Assembly: GCF_029894425.1 (NCBI RefSeq)
Contig: NZ_JARXYJ010000001.1
Span: 9,134,501 to 9,198,500 of the forward strand
Source of the DNA: Streptomyces sp. SAI-127
GTDB taxonomy: Bacteria > Actinomycetota > Actinomycetes > Streptomycetales > Streptomycetaceae
Direction of reading: 5' to 3'
DNA: 64,000 nucleotides
In this document: positions 51,702 to 60,973 of the stretch, one piece after another
Numbering within the stretch: the first letter of the stretch is position 1
Layout: each line of letters starts with the position of its first letter
Program-made: the position numbers and the translations under genes
The notes under the pieces: model-generated
The model's input: the letters and a program-made list of their open reading frames with translations, nothing else
Told to the model about the DNA's origin: nothing
The model's database searches: none

Positions 51702-52730
51702 ATGACGACGCAACAGCAGCCGATGCCCGCCGACACCGGCACCACGCAAGCCGGTGAACCTTCGCCGAACCCGCGGAGCGACGGCACGGTCATCACCGGG
51801 CGCTCGCCCGCCCGAATGGCCTGGCGGCGCATCAGACGGGACAAGGTCACCCTGATCGCCTTCGTGATCACCGTCCTGTTCATCCTGGTCGCGCTGCTGG
51901 CTCCGGTCCTGACCGCGATCACCGGTTGGGGGCCGATCACCCCCGACGGCAGGGCGATCGACCCGGACACCGGCAACTTCCCGCGCGGTGCGCTGGGCGG
52001 CATCAGCCTCACCCACCTGCTGGGGGTCGAACCGGGCACGGGCTACGACCTGTTCGCCCGGATCGTCTACGGCCTGCGCACCTCGCTCCTCGTCGGCTTC
52101 GCCTCGGCCGTGCTGTCCACCGTCGTCGGTGTCGTGGCGGGCCTCGCGGCGGGATACTCCGGCGGCTGGGTCGACTCCGTGCTCTCGCGGATCATGGACG
52201 TGATGCTGGCCTTCCCGCAGCTGCTGTTCATCATCGCGCTGACCCCGGTCATCCAGAACGCGATGCAGACCAACAGCCACGGCGGCACCGACGAGAACCT
52301 GCGGCTGCTGGTCCTCGTCCTCAACATCGCGGTGTTCGCCTGGGCCTACACCGCCCGGCTGGTGCGAGGGCAGGTCCTGTCGCTGCGCGAACGGGAGTTC
52401 GTCGACGCCGCGCGGATCATGAGCGCCGGCCGGTGGCACATCCTCTTCCGGCAGCTGCTGCCGAACCTGTGGGCGCCGGTCCTGATCTCCTTCGCGCTGG
52501 CCGTCCCGCAGAACATCACCACCGAGGCGGCCCTGTCGTACCTCGGCGTGGGTGTCATCCCGCCCAACCCGGACTGGGGGGCGCTGCTGTCGGACGCCTC
52601 CCAGTACTTCCTGCAGGACCCGATGTACCTGTTCGTCCCCGGCGTCCTGCTCCTGATCCTCGTCCTCGGGCTCAACCTCCTCGGAGACGGAGTCCGGGAC
52701 GCCCTAGATCCCCGCGCGGCCCGAAGCTGA
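51702..52730 (+). CDS. Peptide ABC transporter permease (DppC/OppC type)
   Basis: A 342-residue inner membrane permease, with six hydrophobic segments. ARMAWRRIRRDKVTLIAFVI is the typical OppC N-terminus, and the EAA loop for ATPase contact is LREREFVDAARIMSAGRWHI preceding FRQLLPNLWAPVLI. ISFALAVPQNITTEAALSYL and GVGVIPPNPDWGALLSDASQ are diagnostic for the family. Unusually it is first in the operon, before the binding protein. Ribosome binding site weak. Confidence 0.92.
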   Translation: MTTQQQPMPADTGTTQAGEPSPNPRSDGTVITGRSPARMAWRRIRRDKVTLIAFVITVLFILVALLAPVLTAITGWGPITPDGRAIDPDTGNFPRGALGGISLTHLLGVEPGTGYDLFARIVYGLRTSLLVGFASAVLSTVVGVVAGLAAGYSGGWVDSVLSRIMDVMLAFPQLLFIIALTPVIQNAMQTNSHGGTDENLRLLVLVLNIAVFAWAYTARLVRGQVLSLREREFVDAARIMSAGRWHILFRQLLPNLWAPVLISFALAVPQNITTEAALSYLGVGVIPPNPDWGALLSDASQYFLQDPMYLFVPGVLLLILVLGLNLLGDGVRDALDPRAARS

Positions 52731-52810
52731 CGCGGTCCCCCCTCGACACCGGCACGCACGACCCCACTCGGGTCGCACCGCCGAGCCGTAAAAGAACGGA
52801 GTGTTACCCA

Positions 52811-54478
52811 ATGACGCGCAGAAGGCGCTCGATCGCGCTCGCGGCCACCGCCGTGGCGATCGCCCTGGGGGCCACCGCATGCGGGGGCTCCTCCAGCACC
52901 ACCGGGAGCGGGTCCCCGACCAAGGGCGGCACGCTGACCGTCCTCGACCACGCCGACTTCGACCACCTCGACCCTCAGCGCACCTACACGACCGAGGGTT
53001 CGAGCATGGACCAGGAGATCGTGCGCACCCTGACCGGATGGGACGAGACCGGCTCCCAGCCCAAGCTCGTCGGCGATCTGGCCACCGACACCGGAACGCC
53101 CAGCAACGGCGACACGGTGTGGACCTTCCACCTGCGCAAGGGCGTCGTGTGGCAGGACGGCACGCCCGTCACGGCGCAGGACGTCAAGTACGGCGTCGAG
53201 CGGACCTTCTCGCCCGACATCAACGGCGGCCCGCCGTACGCCAGTCAGTGGCTGGTCGGCGGCTCCTCCTACAAGGGGCCCTACTCGGGCAAGGAGCTCG
53301 CCTCCATCCAGACGCCCGACGCGTCCACGATCGTGTTCCATCTCGGCCAGCCCGTCGCGGACTTCAACGAGACGACCGCCATGCCCGGCTGGTCCGGGGT
53401 GCCCAAGGCCCACGACACGGGGGCCACGTACGACACACACGTCTGGTCCGACGGGCCGTACATGATCAAGTCGTACACCAAGAACAAGGAAGTCGTCCTC
53501 GTCAAGAACACGCACTGGAAGCAGTCGACCGACCCGATCCGGCAGCAGAACGTCAATGAGATCGACGTGAAACTCGGCCAGGACCAGTCGGCGATCGACC
53601 AGCAGATCAAGTCCGACGCCGGCGCCGCCCAGACCTCGATCATGCAGTGGCCGATCGCGGGCTCCGACCTGACGACGATCTCCAGCGACCAGTCGCTCAA
53701 GTCCCGTCTCTACAACATTCCGGCTCCCGGCATCAACTACCTCGCCATCAACACCACACGGACCAAGGACCTGAAGGTCCGTCAGGCCATCGAGTACGCG
53801 ATCGACAAGACCACCGTCCGCGGCGCGTTCGGCGGCTCGGCGTACGGCGACTACGCGAGCACCATGATCAGCCCCGGCATCGACGGCTACAAGAAGTTCA
53901 ACCTCTACAGCACCAACCCCGCGGGTGACCTCACCAAGGCCAAGGCGCTGATGAAGCAGGTCGGGAACCCCAAGCTCACCATGTCGCTGGCGGTGGAGAA
54001 CACACCGACCCTGGAGCACTTCGGTGACGCGGTGAAGACGTCGCTCGGCAAGATCGGCATCACGGTGAACATCACCCCGATCGACGCGGCGAACTACTTC
54101 AGCAACATCGACAACGTGAAGAACCAGTACGACCTGACCTGGGTCGACTGGATCGCGGACTGGCCGAACGCCTCCACCGTGCTGCCCGTGCTCTTCGACG
54201 GACGGCAGATCGCCAAGCTGCCGCAGTCCAACCAGGACCTGGCGTACCTGAACGACCCCGCGGTCAACGCGCAGATCGACAAGATCGCCAAGATGACCGA
54301 CGTCAAGCAGGCCAACGCCGCCTACGGCGCCCTGGACGAGCAGATCATGAAGGACGCCGCGGTGGTCCCGCTGATGTACATGAACTTCAGCGAACTGGCG
54401 GGCTCCAAGGTCGGCGGGGTCATCCCGGACCCCATCCTCGCCGAGCCCAGCCTCGTCCACGTGTACGTCAAGAGCTGA
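52811..54478 (+). CDS. Peptide ABC transporter substrate-binding lipoprotein (SBP family 5)
   Basis: A 555-residue surface lipoprotein: MTRRRRSIALAATAVAIALG, then ATACGG lipobox. Family 5 features: GGTLTVLDHADFDHLDPQR, WTFHLRKGVVWQDGTPVTAQ then DVKYGVERTFS, KVRQAIEYAIDKTTVRGAFG. Near the C-terminus DLTWVDWIADWPNAS replaces the more usual hydrophobic tunnel segment. It binds oligopeptides or related compounds. GGAG lies eleven bases before the ATG. A 10-bp hairpin after the gene may lift its mRNA level over the downstream permease. Confidence 0.93.
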   Translation: MTRRRRSIALAATAVAIALGATACGGSSSTTGSGSPTKGGTLTVLDHADFDHLDPQRTYTTEGSSMDQEIVRTLTGWDETGSQPKLVGDLATDTGTPSNGDTVWTFHLRKGVVWQDGTPVTAQDVKYGVERTFSPDINGGPPYASQWLVGGSSYKGPYSGKELASIQTPDASTIVFHLGQPVADFNETTAMPGWSGVPKAHDTGATYDTHVWSDGPYMIKSYTKNKEVVLVKNTHWKQSTDPIRQQNVNEIDVKLGQDQSAIDQQIKSDAGAAQTSIMQWPIAGSDLTTISSDQSLKSRLYNIPAPGINYLAINTTRTKDLKVRQAIEYAIDKTTVRGAFGGSAYGDYASTMISPGIDGYKKFNLYSTNPAGDLTKAKALMKQVGNPKLTMSLAVENTPTLEHFGDAVKTSLGKIGITVNITPIDAANYFSNIDNVKNQYDLTWVDWIADWPNASTVLPVLFDGRQIAKLPQSNQDLAYLNDPAVNAQIDKIAKMTDVKQANAAYGALDEQIMKDAAVVPLMYMNFSELAGSKVGGVIPDPILAEPSLVHVYVKS

Positions 54479-54492
54479 CGCACCCCTCCTCG

Positions 54493-54520
54493 GCCCGCCG
54501 GCGGTCCCCGGCCGGCGGGC
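54493..54520 (+). terminator. Intercistronic hairpin after binding-protein gene
   Basis: GCCCGCCGGC and GCCGGCGGGC form a 10-bp stem with an 8-base loop. Since transporter genes continue downstream, it is more likely a partial terminator or 3' mRNA stabiliser than a full stop. Confidence 0.55.
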
Positions 54521-54549
54521 ACCCCCTCTCACGTCAGGTCCAGCACGAC

Positions 54550-55542
54550 ATGGTTCGTTACCTCATCCGGCGCCTGCTGGCAGCGGCCGCGATCCTTCTG
54601 GTGATCACCGTGATCACCTTCGTGATCTTCTTCGCGCTGCCGTCCGATCCCGCACTCCTGGCCTGCGGCAAGACCTGCTCGCCCTCCCGGCTGACCGAGA
54701 TCAAGCATTCGCTCGGGCTCGACAAGAGCTTCCTCACCCAGTTCTGGGAGTTCTTCAAGGGCCTCTTCGTCGGCCGTGACTACGGAGACCAGAGCCTGCG
54801 CGTGCACTGCGGCGCGCCCTGCCTCGGGATCTCCTTCCAGACCGACACCCCCGTCCTCAGCACCCTGCTGGGCGACTTCCCCGCGGACCTCTCGCTCGGA
54901 CTCGGCGCCGCGGTGTTCTTCCTGATCCTGGGCGTCGGCCTCGGCACGCTCGCCGCCGTCCGCCGGGGCAAGGCCGCCGACAAGGCGGCGGTGGGACTCG
55001 CCCTGCTCGGTGTCTCCGTGCAGATCTACTTCGTCGGACTGCTGCTGCTCTACCTGTTCGTCGACAAGTGGCAGATCCTGCCCGCCTCCGGCTACACCCC
55101 GATCACCGAGGACCCGAGCGCCTGGTTCGAGGGCCTGATCCTGCCGTGGGCCACCCTGGTCATCGTCTACCTCGCGCTGTACACCCGGCTCACCCGCTCC
55201 TCCATGCTGGAGGTCTTCGCCGAGGACTACATGCGCACCGCCCGGGCCAAGGGCCTGTCCAGCGGCAAGGTCGTCCTCAAGCACGGCCTGCGGGCCGCCA
55301 TCACCCCGATCCTCACCATCTTCGGCATGGACGTCGGCTCGCTGATCGGCGGCTCCGCGGTCATCACCGAGTCGGTGTTCGGCATCAACGGCATCGGCAA
55401 GCTCGCGGTCGACTCGGTGCAGAACTCCGACCTGCCCGTCATCCTCGGCACCACGCTCTTCGCGGCCACCTTCGTCGTGCTCGCCAACGTGGTCGTCGAC
55501 GTGGTCTACGGCCTCGTCGACCCCCGTGTCCGCCTCGCCTGA
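54550..55542 (+). CDS. Peptide ABC transporter permease (DppB/OppB type)
   Basis: A 330-residue inner membrane permease. MVRYLIRRLLAAAAILLVIT is the typical OppB start; SDPALLACGKTCSPSRLTEI follows the first segment with two cysteines; EAA loop VFAEDYMRTARAKGLSSGKV then VLKHGLRAAITPILT; FGMDVGSLIGGSAVITESVF at the end. Second permease of the transporter. The cysteine-containing loop (CGKTC, HCGAPC) is longer than usual and may form disulfides on the outer face. Confidence 0.93.
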   Translation: MVRYLIRRLLAAAAILLVITVITFVIFFALPSDPALLACGKTCSPSRLTEIKHSLGLDKSFLTQFWEFFKGLFVGRDYGDQSLRVHCGAPCLGISFQTDTPVLSTLLGDFPADLSLGLGAAVFFLILGVGLGTLAAVRRGKAADKAAVGLALLGVSVQIYFVGLLLLYLFVDKWQILPASGYTPITEDPSAWFEGLILPWATLVIVYLALYTRLTRSSMLEVFAEDYMRTARAKGLSSGKVVLKHGLRAAITPILTIFGMDVGSLIGGSAVITESVFGINGIGKLAVDSVQNSDLPVILGTTLFAATFVVLANVVVDVVYGLVDPRVRLA

Positions 55543-55570
55543 GCCCCCTCACCGCAGCAAGGAAAACCCC

Positions 55571-56647
55571 GTGTCCCTGCAGACCTCACCGCAACCGGCG
55601 GCCGTCGATCCCGCGGCCGCCCCCTTCCTCGACGTACGGGACCTGCGCGTGCACTTCCCGACCGAGGACGGGATCGTCAAGTCCGTCGACGGCGTCTCCT
55701 TCACCCTGGACAAGGGCAGCACCCTCGGCATCGTCGGCGAGTCCGGCTCGGGGAAGTCGGTCACCTCGCTGGCCCTGCTCGGGCTGCACAAGGGCACGCG
55801 CGCAGTGGTCTCCGGGGAGATCCGGCTGGACGGCAAGGACCTGGTCGCCCTTCCGGAGCACGACATGCGCGCGCTGCGCGGCAGGACCGTCTCCATGATC
55901 TTCCAGGACCCGCTGTCCGCCCTGCACCCCTACTTCACCGTCGGCGCCCAGATCGCCGAGGCCTACCGGGTCCACCACAGGGTCTCGAAGAAGGAGGCCC
56001 GGGAGCGTGCGGTGGAGATGCTGAAACGGGTAGGCATTCCGCAGCCCGAACGCCGGGTCCGGGACTATCCCCATCAGTTCTCCGGCGGTATGCGCCAGCG
56101 CGCCATGATCGCCATGGCCCTGGTCTGCGATCCCGAACTGCTCATCGCCGACGAGCCGACGACGGCCCTGGACGTCACCGTCCAGGCGCAGATCCTGGAC
56201 CTGATCCGAGATCTCCAGGAGGAGTTCGGCTCCGCCGTCATCCTCATCACCCACGACCTCGGCGTGGTGGCCGACATCGCCGACGACATCCTGGTGATGT
56301 ACGGCGGCCGCCGGATCGAGTACGGCACCGTGCGCGACGTACTCAAGGAACCCCAGCACCCCTACGCCTGGGGGCTGTTGGAGTCGATGCCGCAGATCAC
56401 CGGGGACGTCGAACAGCGGCTGAACCCGATCGCCGGGTCACCGCCCAGCCTCATCAACCCTCCCGGAGGCTGCGCCTTCCACCCCCGCTGCACCTACAAG
56501 GGCTGGGTGCCGGAGGGGCGTTGCGCGACGGAGCGGCCCGAACTGATGGCCGTCGCCGGCACCGGCCGGCACCTCGCCGCCTGCCACCTCACCCCGGAGA
56601 CCAGGCAAGAGATCCGCGTTCGTACGGCCGCCGGGGCCGGGCAGTGA
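55571..56647 (+). CDS. Peptide ABC transporter ATP-binding protein (DppD/OppD type)
   Basis: A 358-residue ATPase. Walker [19 protein letters not shown]-loop [11 protein letters not shown], signature [17 protein letters not shown], Walker [17 protein letters not shown] and switch His [10 protein letters not shown] are complete. The C-terminal oligopeptide-type extension contains the cysteine set [21 protein letters not shown] at 55571 has AAGGA seven bases upstream. It overlaps or nearly abuts the second ATPase gene. Confidence 0.95.
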   Translation: MSLQTSPQPAAVDPAAAPFLDVRDLRVHFPTEDGIVKSVDGVSFTLDKGSTLGIVGESGSGKSVTSLALLGLHKGTRAVVSGEIRLDGKDLVALPEHDMRALRGRTVSMIFQDPLSALHPYFTVGAQIAEAYRVHHRVSKKEARERAVEMLKRVGIPQPERRVRDYPHQFSGGMRQRAMIAMALVCDPELLIADEPTTALDVTVQAQILDLIRDLQEEFGSAVILITHDLGVVADIADDILVMYGGRRIEYGTVRDVLKEPQHPYAWGLLESMPQITGDVEQRLNPIAGSPPSLINPPGGCAFHPRCTYKGWVPEGRCATERPELMAVAGTGRHLAACHLTPETRQEIRVRTAAGAGQ

Positions 56648-56673
56648 CCGCGGCGGACGAACAGGAGCAAGCC

Positions 56674-57765
56674 GTGAGCACCACCCAGCCCGCCGCCGGG
56701 GAGCACCTGCTCGAAGTCAGCGGCCTCACCAAGCACTTCCCGATCCGCCACGGCATCGTCTTCCAGCGGCAGATCGGCGCCGTGCACGCCGTCGACGGCA
56801 TCGACTTCACGGTCGGCGCGGGCCAGTCGCTCGGTCTGGTCGGCGAGTCCGGCTGCGGCAAGTCGACGACGGGCCGCCTGATCACCCGGCTGCTGGAACC
56901 CACGGCCGGGAAGGTCGTGTTCGACGGCGAGGACATCTCCCACACCCCGGAGAACCGGATGAAGGAGGCTCGCCGGAACCTCCAGATGATCTTCCAGGAC
57001 CCGTACTCCTCACTGAACCCCCGGCACACGGTCGGCACGATCGTCGAGACGCCGATGCGGCTCAACGGCATCAACCCGCCGCAGGGCCACAAGAAGCGCG
57101 CCCAGGAACTGCTGGAGACGGTCGGACTCAGCCCCGAGCACTACAACCGCTACCCGAACGAGTTCTCCGGGGGCCAGCGCCAGCGCATCGGGATCGCCCG
57201 GGCGCTCGCGCTGCGGCCCAAGCTCATCGTGGCCGACGAACCGGTGTCGGCGCTGGACGTCTCCATCCAGGCGCAGATCGTCAACCTGCTCCAGGACCTC
57301 CAGCGGGAGTTCGGCATCGCGTTCGTCTTCATCGCCCATGACCTCGCTGTCGTACGGCACTTCTGCGAGCGGGTCGCGGTGATGTACCTCGGCAAGATCG
57401 TCGAGGTCGCCGACCGGCAGACGCTGTACACGCGGCCGAGGCACCCCTACACCCACGCCCTGCTGTCCGCGGTGCCCGAGGCCGATCCGGACGGCGTCCG
57501 CCGGCGCGAGCGCATCCGGCTCGCCGGGGACGTGCCCTCGCCGGTGGACCCGCCGTCCGGCTGCCGCTTCCGTACCCGCTGCTGGAAGGCCCAGGACAGG
57601 TGCGCGACCGAGGAGCCGCCGCTGGTGCGGGCGGCGGGGAACGCGGAGGGGCACCTGACGGCCTGTCACTTCCCGGAGGAGCCGAGCGTCGAGGCCCGCG
57701 GAGAGGACATCGTGCTCGATCCGGCCCTGACCGCACTGGAGGACAGCGCCTCGACGTCGTCGTGA
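56674..57765 (+). CDS. Peptide ABC transporter ATP-binding protein (DppF/OppF type)
   Basis: A 363-residue ATPase, partner of the preceding one. KHFPIRHGIVFQRQIGAVHA, Walker A GESGCGKSTTGRLITRLL, Q-loop FQDPYSSLNPRHTVG, signature FSGGQRQRIGIARALA, Walker B LIVADEPVSALDVSIQ, switch His IAHDLAVVRH, and C-terminal cysteines CRFRTRCWKAQDRC. GTG at 56674 follows AGGAG; an in-frame GTG at 56644 overlaps the previous stop in GTGA and could be used instead. Its last 100 bases overlap the convergent kinase-like gene. Confidence 0.93.
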   Translation: MSTTQPAAGEHLLEVSGLTKHFPIRHGIVFQRQIGAVHAVDGIDFTVGAGQSLGLVGESGCGKSTTGRLITRLLEPTAGKVVFDGEDISHTPENRMKEARRNLQMIFQDPYSSLNPRHTVGTIVETPMRLNGINPPQGHKKRAQELLETVGLSPEHYNRYPNEFSGGQRQRIGIARALALRPKLIVADEPVSALDVSIQAQIVNLLQDLQREFGIAFVFIAHDLAVVRHFCERVAVMYLGKIVEVADRQTLYTRPRHPYTHALLSAVPEADPDGVRRRERIRLAGDVPSPVDPPSGCRFRTRCWKAQDRCATEEPPLVRAAGNAEGHLTACHFPEEPSVEARGEDIVLDPALTALEDSASTSS

Positions 57766-58772
57766 GGGTACGGGGTGAGCCTGCTCTCCTGTTCCAGTCG
57801 CCGGTTGAAGTCGCCGACCACGACTGCCAGTCGGGCGTGCCGCGAGATGAGCTCGGCCGCCGCCGCGAGGATCCCCTCGGGGCGCCTGCCGCCGGCGCAT
57901 GCGCGGATGAACTCCTCGCGCTCGTCCCGGCCGAGGCCGTACTGGTCGACGACCAGCCAGTGCACCAGATAGGAGAGGGCGTAGGCGCGATCGTATTCCC
58001 GGTGGCGGTCGTAGAAGTCGCGCTCCTGCGGGTCGAGTGCGAAGCGGCTCGACAAGGACAGCCCGTAGTCGGTCAGGTAGAGCCGGTGTCCGTCGGTGAG
58101 GATGTTGCCGAAGTGGGCGTCGAAGTGGATCAGTTGCCGCTGCGCACGGAGGAAGCCGGTGACGGCTTCGAGGCCCTGCTCCACGAGGGCGCAGGCCGGC
58201 TCGGCATTCTCCGTGCGCAGTTGTGCGGAGAACCAGTCGTGGAGGGTGTGCGGCACGTACTCCAGGAACAGGGTCAGGCTCGCGGACGCCGTGCGCAGGG
58301 CCTCGACCCGCTCGCGGCCACCGCCCCAGTAGGCCACGCACCGCTCCACGTCGGCGAGGTCACCGGGGAGCGGCTGGGGGAGGTCGGGCAGCACCCGCCA
58401 GTGGTGCAGCAGCGGGAAGCCCGGAAAGCTGCCCGAGCGTACCCAGTCGGTCGTCATCTCGTGCACGGCCAGCTCACGCCAGGCGCCGAAGCCGGGGCTG
58501 CCGATCGCGCCGATGCCGTAGTGGAAGCGGGACGGCAGGCCGAAGAGGTTCGCGGTGGATCGGACGTGGGCCGGCTGGAGCTCGGTGGCGGTGAGCGGCA
58601 CCTGCTTGACGAAGACCTGTACGCCGTCCACCTCCAGCAGGCTCGCCCGTCCGCCGATGCCGGTGCCTGCCGGCGTGCCGGATGCCACGAGGTCGGCGAG
58701 GGCGTGGTCGCTCAGGAGGGCGAGGGAGGCGGCGGTGTCGGCGTGGGTGCTGAGACGGGTGGCGGAGACCAT
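57666..58772 (-). CDS. Protein-kinase-like phosphotransferase
   Basis: A 368-residue protein with a kinase-like fold. The catalytic loop and metal motif are LIHFDAHFGNILTDGHRLYL (HxDxxxxN) and TDYGLS (DxG). The N-terminal lobe includes VQVFVKQVPLTATELQP, which supplies the Lys. It resembles choline/aminoglycoside-kinase-type phosphotransferases; the substrate is unknown. ATG at 58772 starts MVSATRLST. Its start lies inside the end of the MBL hydrolase gene (61-base overlap) and its end overlaps the ABC ATPase by 100 bases, so both borders are unusually compact. Confidence 0.75.
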   Translation of the reverse strand: MVSATRLSTHADTAASLALLSDHALADLVASGTPAGTGIGGRASLLEVDGVQVFVKQVPLTATELQPAHVRSTANLFGLPSRFHYGIGAIGSPGFGAWRELAVHEMTTDWVRSGSFPGFPLLHHWRVLPDLPQPLPGDLADVERCVAYWGGGRERVEALRTASASLTLFLEYVPHTLHDWFSAQLRTENAEPACALVEQGLEAVTGFLRAQRQLIHFDAHFGNILTDGHRLYLTDYGLSLSSRFALDPQERDFYDRHREYDRAYALSYLVHWLVVDQYGLGRDEREEFIRACAGGRRPEGILAAAAELISRHARLAVVVGDFNRRLEQESRLTPYPHDDVEALSSSAVRAGSSTMSSPRASTLGSSGK

Positions 58773-59419
58773 GGCCCCATGATCGGTCCCCCGTGGCCGA
58801 AGCACGCGAGGTCCGCCCCGAGTTCAGCCAACTTCTCGAAGGAGTGCAGGGCTTGGGTCCGGTCGACGTTGAACACGCCGGGCATCACCTTCCCGTCGAC
58901 AGGTGACGCGGCCACGGCGTCGCCGGTGAAGAGCACTCCGTGCTCGGGGAGATGGAGCGCGACACTGCCGGGCGTGTGACCCGGGACATGGACGACCCGC
59001 GCCCCACCGCCGAAGCCGAGCAGATCACCGTCGGACAGCTCGGTGAGCTTCGGCGGCCTCGCGAACTCGCCCTGTGGCAGGTGTCGTAGGGCTTCCGCGT
59101 GCAGGGGGCGCTCCCAGTCCTCGAACACCGGTGGCGGGCCCGGTACTTCACCTCGTACGACCGGCGCGTCCAGCTCGTGCGCCAGCACCTCGGCGCCGGT
59201 CAGAGCGGCCAACTCGCCCGCCCCGCCCACATGGTCCTCGTGGAAATGGGTGAGCACGATCCGTCGTAGGCGCCCCTGTACGCAGGCGGCGATCGACGCG
59301 GCGGACCCCGCCGGGCCGGCGTCGATCAGTGTCGACTCGTCGCCGTCTCGCCAGAGATAGGCCTGGCCGACCGGGAAGCGCAGGAGGTGGAGGTGCGGGA
59401 GCAGCTCGATGACGTCCAT
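58712..59419 (-). CDS. MBL-fold metallohydrolase
   Basis: A 235-residue metallo-beta-lactamase-fold enzyme. Metal motifs: LTHFHEDHVGGAG (HxHxDH), VVHVPGHTPGSVALHLPEHG with the third His, LFTGDAV with bridging Asp, and FGHGGPI with the last His. The sequence resembles the glyoxalase II/YflN-like group. The C-terminus ends in a Pro-rich tail (PWSPPPVSAPTPTPPPPSPS) that overlaps the next gene on the same strand by 61 bases. Substrate unknown. Confidence 0.85.
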   Translation of the reverse strand: MDVIELLPHLHLLRFPVGQAYLWRDGDESTLIDAGPAGSAASIAACVQGRLRRIVLTHFHEDHVGGAGELAALTGAEVLAHELDAPVVRGEVPGPPPVFEDWERPLHAEALRHLPQGEFARPPKLTELSDGDLLGFGGGARVVHVPGHTPGSVALHLPEHGVLFTGDAVAASPVDGKVMPGVFNVDRTQALHSFEKLAELGADLACFGHGGPIMGPWSPPPVSAPTPTPPPPSPS

Positions 59420-59433
59420 GGGACGACCGTAGA

Positions 59434-59461
59434 AAGGCCCCCGTCCGCGGACGAGGGCCTT
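59434..59461 (-). terminator. Hairpin terminator after M20 dipeptidase
   Basis: AAGGCCC with CGTC pairs to GACG with GGGCCTT (one C-A mismatch) around CGCG, lying between the dipeptidase stop and the MBL start. Confidence 0.65.
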
Positions 59462-59484
59462 CTGCCGACAGCAGAGCCGGCGGT

Positions 59485-60840
59485 TCAGCCCGCCGCGTAG
59501 TTGCGCAGGAACAAGGCCTCCGCCACCGACAGGCGCTCCAGCTCCTCGGGGGAGACGCTCTCGTTCACGGCGTGGATCCGGGCCTCGGGCTCGCTCAGGC
59601 CGATGAGGAGGATCTCGGCGTGCGGATAGAGCGCCGCGAGGGTGTTGCACAGCGGGATCGAGCCGCCCTGGCCGGCGTACTGCATCTCCTGGCCCGGGTA
59701 CGCCACCGCCATCGCGTCGGCCATCGCCGCGTACGCCGGGCTGGTGGTGTCCGCGCTGAACGGCTGGCCCTGGCCGATCCGCTCGGTGCTCACGCGCGCG
59801 CCCCACGGAGTGTGTGTCTCCAGATGGACCTGGAGCAGCTTGGTCGCCTCGTCGGTGTCGATGCCCGGCGGCACCCGCAGGCTGACCAGCGCACGGGCGC
59901 TCGCCTGCACGGACGGGGTGGCGCCGACGACCGGCGGACAGTCGATGCCGAGGACCGTCACGGCCGGGCGGGCCCAGATGCGGTCGGCGACCGTGCCGTC
60001 ACCGATCAGCTCGACGCCGTCCAGGACCTTGGCGTCCTTGCGGAACTGCTCCTCGTCGTACCGCAGGCCGTCCCAGGACGCGTCCGGGGTGAGCCCGTCG
60101 ATCGTCGTCGTCCCGTCCTTCGCGCGCAGCGAGTCCAGTACGCGTATCAGCGCGGACAGCGCGTCGGGGGCGGCGCCGCCGAACTGGCCCGAGTGCAGGT
60201 TGCCCTCCAGGGTGTCGATCCGGACGCGGAGCATGGTCATGCCGCGCAGGGTGGCGGTGACCGTCGGCAGACCGGTGCGGAAGTTGCCCGCGTCCCCGAT
60301 GACGACGGCGTTCGCGTCCAGCAGCCCGGGGTGCGCCTCGGCGTACCGCTCCAGGCCGCCCGTGCCCTGCTCCTCCGAACCCTCGGCGATGAACTTGACG
60401 TGGACCGGCACCCCGCCGTTGGCCTTGAGGGCGCGCAGCGCGAGCAGATGCATGAGCACGCCGCCCTTGCAGTCGGCGGCCCCGCGCCCGTACCAGCGGC
60501 CGTCGCGCTCGGTCAGTTCGAACGGCGGGGTCGCCCAGCCGGCCTCGTCCAGCGGCGGCTGCACGTCGTAGTGGGCGTACAGCAGGACGGTCTTCGCGCC
60601 CGCGGGACCGGGCAGGTGGCCGTAGACCGACTGCGTGCCGTCCGGGGTGTCGAGCAGTGCCACGTCCTGGAAGCCCTCGGCGGTGAGCGCGTCCGCGACC
60701 CAGCGGGCGGCGGCCTCGCTCTCGCTCTTCGGGAACTGGTCGAAGTCCGCCACCGACTGGAAAGCCACCAGTTCGGTGAGCTCCGCCCGCGCCCTGGGCA
60801 TCAGCGAGGCGACGGTCTCGGCGACCGGATTCGACGACAT
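59485..60840 (-). CDS. M20/M25/M40 family dipeptidase
   Basis: A 451-residue metallopeptidase. Metal ligands and catalytic residues: LYAHYDVQPP (His and Asp), RGAADCKGGVLMHLLALRAL (bridging Asp), FIAEGSEEQGTGGLERY (catalytic Glu then metal Glu), VVIGDAGNF (Asp) and the C-terminal HAVNESV (His). A dimerisation insert sits in the middle (RGMTMLRVRIDTLEGNLHSG). It cleaves dipeptides or N-acyl amino acids and may serve the adjacent peptide transporter. AGGAG precedes the ATG by seven bases. Confidence 0.92.
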   Translation of the reverse strand: MSSNPVAETVASLMPRARAELTELVAFQSVADFDQFPKSESEAAARWVADALTAEGFQDVALLDTPDGTQSVYGHLPGPAGAKTVLLYAHYDVQPPLDEAGWATPPFELTERDGRWYGRGAADCKGGVLMHLLALRALKANGGVPVHVKFIAEGSEEQGTGGLERYAEAHPGLLDANAVVIGDAGNFRTGLPTVTATLRGMTMLRVRIDTLEGNLHSGQFGGAAPDALSALIRVLDSLRAKDGTTTIDGLTPDASWDGLRYDEEQFRKDAKVLDGVELIGDGTVADRIWARPAVTVLGIDCPPVVGATPSVQASARALVSLRVPPGIDTDEATKLLQVHLETHTPWGARVSTERIGQGQPFSADTTSPAYAAMADAMAVAYPGQEMQYAGQGGSIPLCNTLAALYPHAEILLIGLSEPEARIHAVNESVSPEELERLSVAEALFLRNYAAG

Positions 60841-60973
60841 GGGCACGCTCCTGGTGGGTGCGACGTTGTAGCTGTGAGTGCCGTAGATCCTCCCACAGTG
60901 GTCTGTGGGCGGGCCCGCCGTAGGATGCGGGAGACAGGTGCGGCAACGGCTTGATCGGGAGCAGCAGACCATC

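Noticed and set aside
51322..51705. A small frame (MFDSGKRRARTSQG…) before the ABC permease
   Set aside because: No recognisable domain or ribosome binding site; it spans the terminator region and ends by coincidence on the permease start.
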